Source: Numida meleagris
Lineage: Eukaryota; Chordata; Aves; Galliformes; Numididae
DNA length: 64,000 bases
Direction: 5' to 3'
NCBI RefSeq assembly: GCF_002078875.1
Contig: NC_034410.1
Location: 104,046,915-104,110,914, forward strand
Shown: positions 61,392 through 64,000 of the stretch, piece by piece
How positions within the stretch are numbered: the stretch's first letter is position 1
Layout of the letters: each line of letters opens with the position of its first letter
Translations under genes and position numbers: made by a program
The notes under the pieces: generated by a model
Database searches by the model: none
Told to the model about the DNA's origin: nothing
The model's input: only the letters and a program-made list of their open reading frames with translations

Positions 61392-61902
61392 TGAGGGCTG
61401 CTCCGAAAGTAATGCCTCCTATTTTATTATCTCGGCCCACAATGTCAGAGTCAGATGTTGGCATAGAGGTTGAATCTTCCCACACAGTGACCTGTGTGAC
61501 AGGTGTCAGCAGAGAGACAGTCTAACAAGTGCATATGAAGCAAAGGTGTGGAACTGAATTCCTCCATAAGGAATAAATTGGATCCTTTGACATTCATCGA
61601 CGCTTGCTGAATGTTTATGGGGACCAAACAGTGGATGTGAGTACACTGAGGTGGTGAATGATGCATTTCAGCAGTGGTGACTGCGACAGTGGGTCCCCTC
61701 CACTGGTGCAGGTTTTAACAAGTGCAGCATGTAGGCTCTTCTTCATACTGGTGAAAATGCATAGCTAATGGAGGTGACTATGTTGAAAAACAGGGATTTA
61801 TAGCTGAGAATTTGGTCTATCAAATCATGCTGTTGTGCTCTTTGTAGCTGTTGTTGTTTCCATAAAAGTTAACAGGAGGCATTGCTTTTGGAGCAACCTA
61901 TG
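61392..61902 (+). mobile_element. Mariner (Galluhop/Mariner1_GG-like), internally deleted, 511 bp
   Basis: The left end TGAGGGCTGCTCCGAAAG and the right end (minus strand CATAGGTTGCTCCAAAAG) are inverted repeats. TA lies just outside each (61390-61391, 61903-61904). Inside, at about 61590-61690, decayed coding sequence matches the transposase N-terminal region of the 18-kb copy (CGACGCTTGCTGAATGTTTA, GGACCAAACAGTGGATGTG). It then jumps to the 3' part that is also seen at 1-184. The catalytic domain is deleted, so it is a non-autonomous relic. The two ends differ more at the outermost four to five bases than in the next 20. Confidence 0.92.
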
Positions 61903-64000
61903 TATCTATTCTTTCTGTTCTGTTCTTTTGGCTAAGGTCAAGAATTTAAAAAGAAAGAGTTCAAATAGCTGAGACTGATTGAGTAACAAACCACGCATAA
62001 TTAGAGTTCTCTGTTTTGAACAGCTCCTATGTATTTGACACAAGTGAATATTTATGATATAAAAACACATTTTGTGTTGTGCAGCTTTACCGCTTGTCAT
62101 ACAGGTTTTCAGTTTTTCACTTTACAGCATATATTTGCATCCAGAATTCATTATACACACATCACAAACACTACACAATGGCTGAGTTTAAACAAGTCTG
62201 TTTCTGTACTTTTGGATCAGATACAGCTGGCAGACTAAAGTACAATGAAAGCAGCAAACCTCACTGATAGCTGAGCAGCAGATTCTGAAACCTACAGACA
62301 CTTCCAATTACAAGGTTTCCAAGCAGTTCTTTATCTTATACAGCTATTTTAGGGAGCTCATGTTTTTGCAAGTTTTAATGAACAGTCTTGCAAAAAATGT
62401 CAGTCATAAAGTAATAAAAGGGAAATTTTCCTTTCCTTTTGTTTAGTCCTTTTCAAAAAATCAAAAATTAAATAAAATAAACTGAATACCCAACTTTTTT
62501 TTAGTGTACAGAAAATCCGCCTGGCTTTAACAGGATTTTTGTTACAAAAATAATAAAACAGAAAATAAGGTTAAAAAATATGATCTGTATTTTCCAAAGC
62601 GATTAATGAGTAGCTCTGATTTAAATTCCTGTATGAGAGAAATTGATTGTGAGCAATCCAAAACCTTTTCAGAGCTCCAAAGGAACAACCAAAATCGTTT
62701 GACATTTTGAGAAGGGAGATGAGAATAAAATTGTGATTTCTTACTCCAATAGATTGCATCATTCTTCTCTTCCTGACACTTCCACTGAGAAATTACAATA
62801 TGCATATTGCTGTTGAATGAGTTCGAGTCGAAGGTCAGCACTTAAATTCACCTTGAATTAATTCATTCTGTTGTGTCAAACAATTTCATTTTCTGCACTC
62901 TCCTCCTTCATGCTCTTCTAATCAGCAGTGCTCTAAGTCACAGAACAGAGCCACTCAAAAGACCAGTGCTAAAAGGCAGTAGTGTGCATCAAAGGAAAGT
63001 AAAACCAAAATTAAATTAAAAAGTAAACATAAGAACCACAAAAATAATTCTGCATGCTTTTCTAAAGCCTTATTTTCTAATATAACACATCCTACTCATT
63101 CTTTGATTTTAAGTAATTGAGATATTTGGGGAAAGCAAGTGAGCAGTCCATATGAATAGGATATTCAAGGGTTACCATGCTGAAAATAAATATGTGTTTA
63201 TGTGCTTGTGTACAAGTCTTTAACTGCTTGTCTGTGTTAAGGCTGTAAAGGAGTGGTCTGACAAGAAAGGACAAACTTATCAGTAGATTGGTTTTAGGAA
63301 GAACTGTCCGTTTACTAATGACCACTCTGGCTGCAGCACACGGTGAAAAGTGTTGAAAATGAAGTGCTGTCTTTGTATGTAGGTCCTCTGTTCTGGTTTG
63401 CATAATTTACTTTGAAAATAAATGAACATTTGTTTATCTTTTTTGTTTGTTTGTTTGTTTGTCCTTTATGAGGCTGATATGGGAGCTAAAGCCCAGTTAC
63501 TGGTCTGGGACTAAAAGTCTCAGTTTCTTAACTTCCACAGAAATCCATATCAAAAATAAAATGACAGAACTGATGAGGAGTTGCTTTACAACACAAGACA
63601 GGCTGTTATGATACCTAAGTGGGGTGGTCCATTGTACAGGGAAAACTCAGCAGCATATGACATCAGCAACAACTGGGAACTGCAGAAGAAAATGTTCTTT
63701 CGGCTCATCTTTTCCAGGAAATTTTCTGAGCTCACTGAAAATGACATTAATCCAGTCTTGAAAATAATCACACCCTTCTGTGAAGTCCAAATTGAAGGAT
63801 TTTTGTTTCTTTTTGCTTGGCAAAGTATGCTTTAAGAACTAGATCCTCAGAGAAGCTTTTGTTTACCATGGTAGCAGACATCAAAAAAACATATATGGAT
63901 CATAAATGCCATTTCACTGTCACTTTTCTGGGAAAAGGGGAAAAAAAGCAACAAAACGTTTATGTAATCACATCAGAGCACACTGTTGTCTCTGTCTCTA
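61903..64000. other. AT-rich stretch, no confident gene
   Basis: Contains the (TTTG)n at 63441. Frames at 62542-62841 (minus), 63092-63403 (minus) and 63581-63835 (plus) have no recognisable domain or signal peptide. Confidence 0.5.
63441..63462. repeat. (TTTG)n tetranucleotide microsatellite
   Basis: Five TTTG units in a T-rich context, similar to the one at 42482. Confidence 0.93.

Noticed and set aside
1..64000. CRISPR array, prokaryotic operon, phage or plasmid system
   Set aside because: No regularly spaced repeats, no dense coding and no ribosome-binding context. The repeat content is avian.

Overview
The window looks like AT-rich, intergenic or deep-intronic DNA from a bird, most likely a galliform such as chicken. 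The evidence is the repeat set. There are about a dozen CR1 LINE fragments ending in the bird-type (ATTCTATG)n tail, several Galluhop/Mariner1_GG-type mariner remnants, an avian ERVL-type LTR, and a solo LTR whose TATA to AATAAACGCCATTTT layout matches alpharetroviruses. I see no protein-coding gene of the host, no CpG island, no tRNA, rRNA or snRNA gene, and no bacterial or phage feature. Nearly all open frames of 60 to 120 codons are chance frames in AT-rich sequence. The exceptions are remnants of CR1 ORF2 (reverse transcriptase C-terminus) and of a mariner transposase N-terminus.

Layout. Position 1-184 is the right part of a mariner copy cut by the window edge. 1.2-5.3 kb holds three CR1 pieces, two of them abutting tail to tail. 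10.8-12.6 kb holds a second tail-to-tail CR1 pair, whose minus-strand member keeps an uninterrupted 178-codon ORF2 end. 16.4 kb has one CR1. 18.0-20.0 kb is the densest nest: a mariner inserted in the terminal repeat of another mariner, then an ERVL-type LTR, then a CR1 of about 750 bp. 22.3-24.0 kb has an unclassified GC-richer block and a third tail-to-tail CR1 pair. 27.7-28.1 kb is a 411-bp solo LTR with a perfect 6-bp target duplication. 30.9 kb has one short CR1. From 31.1 to 50.7 kb I see almost no recognisable transposon apart from a possible LTR at 46.4 kb and very old CR1-like scraps. 50.7 kb has one short CR1 starting at the edge of an AT tandem array. 57.4-57.9 kb is a strongly purine-rich stretch. 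60.9-61.9 kb has an orphan mariner end and a 511-bp mariner.

Nothing here works together as a pathway; the content is a record of transposon insertion. The host-side items most worth testing are a 54-nt exon-like segment at 53338-53391 (acceptor AG, open phase-0 frame, strong GTGAGT donor, three CpGs in a CpG-poor region) and the long transposon-poor block. I did not find a convincing undescribed biological system. Assignments rest on reading and family knowledge, not on database searches, and element boundaries are good to a few bases only where target duplications are cited.
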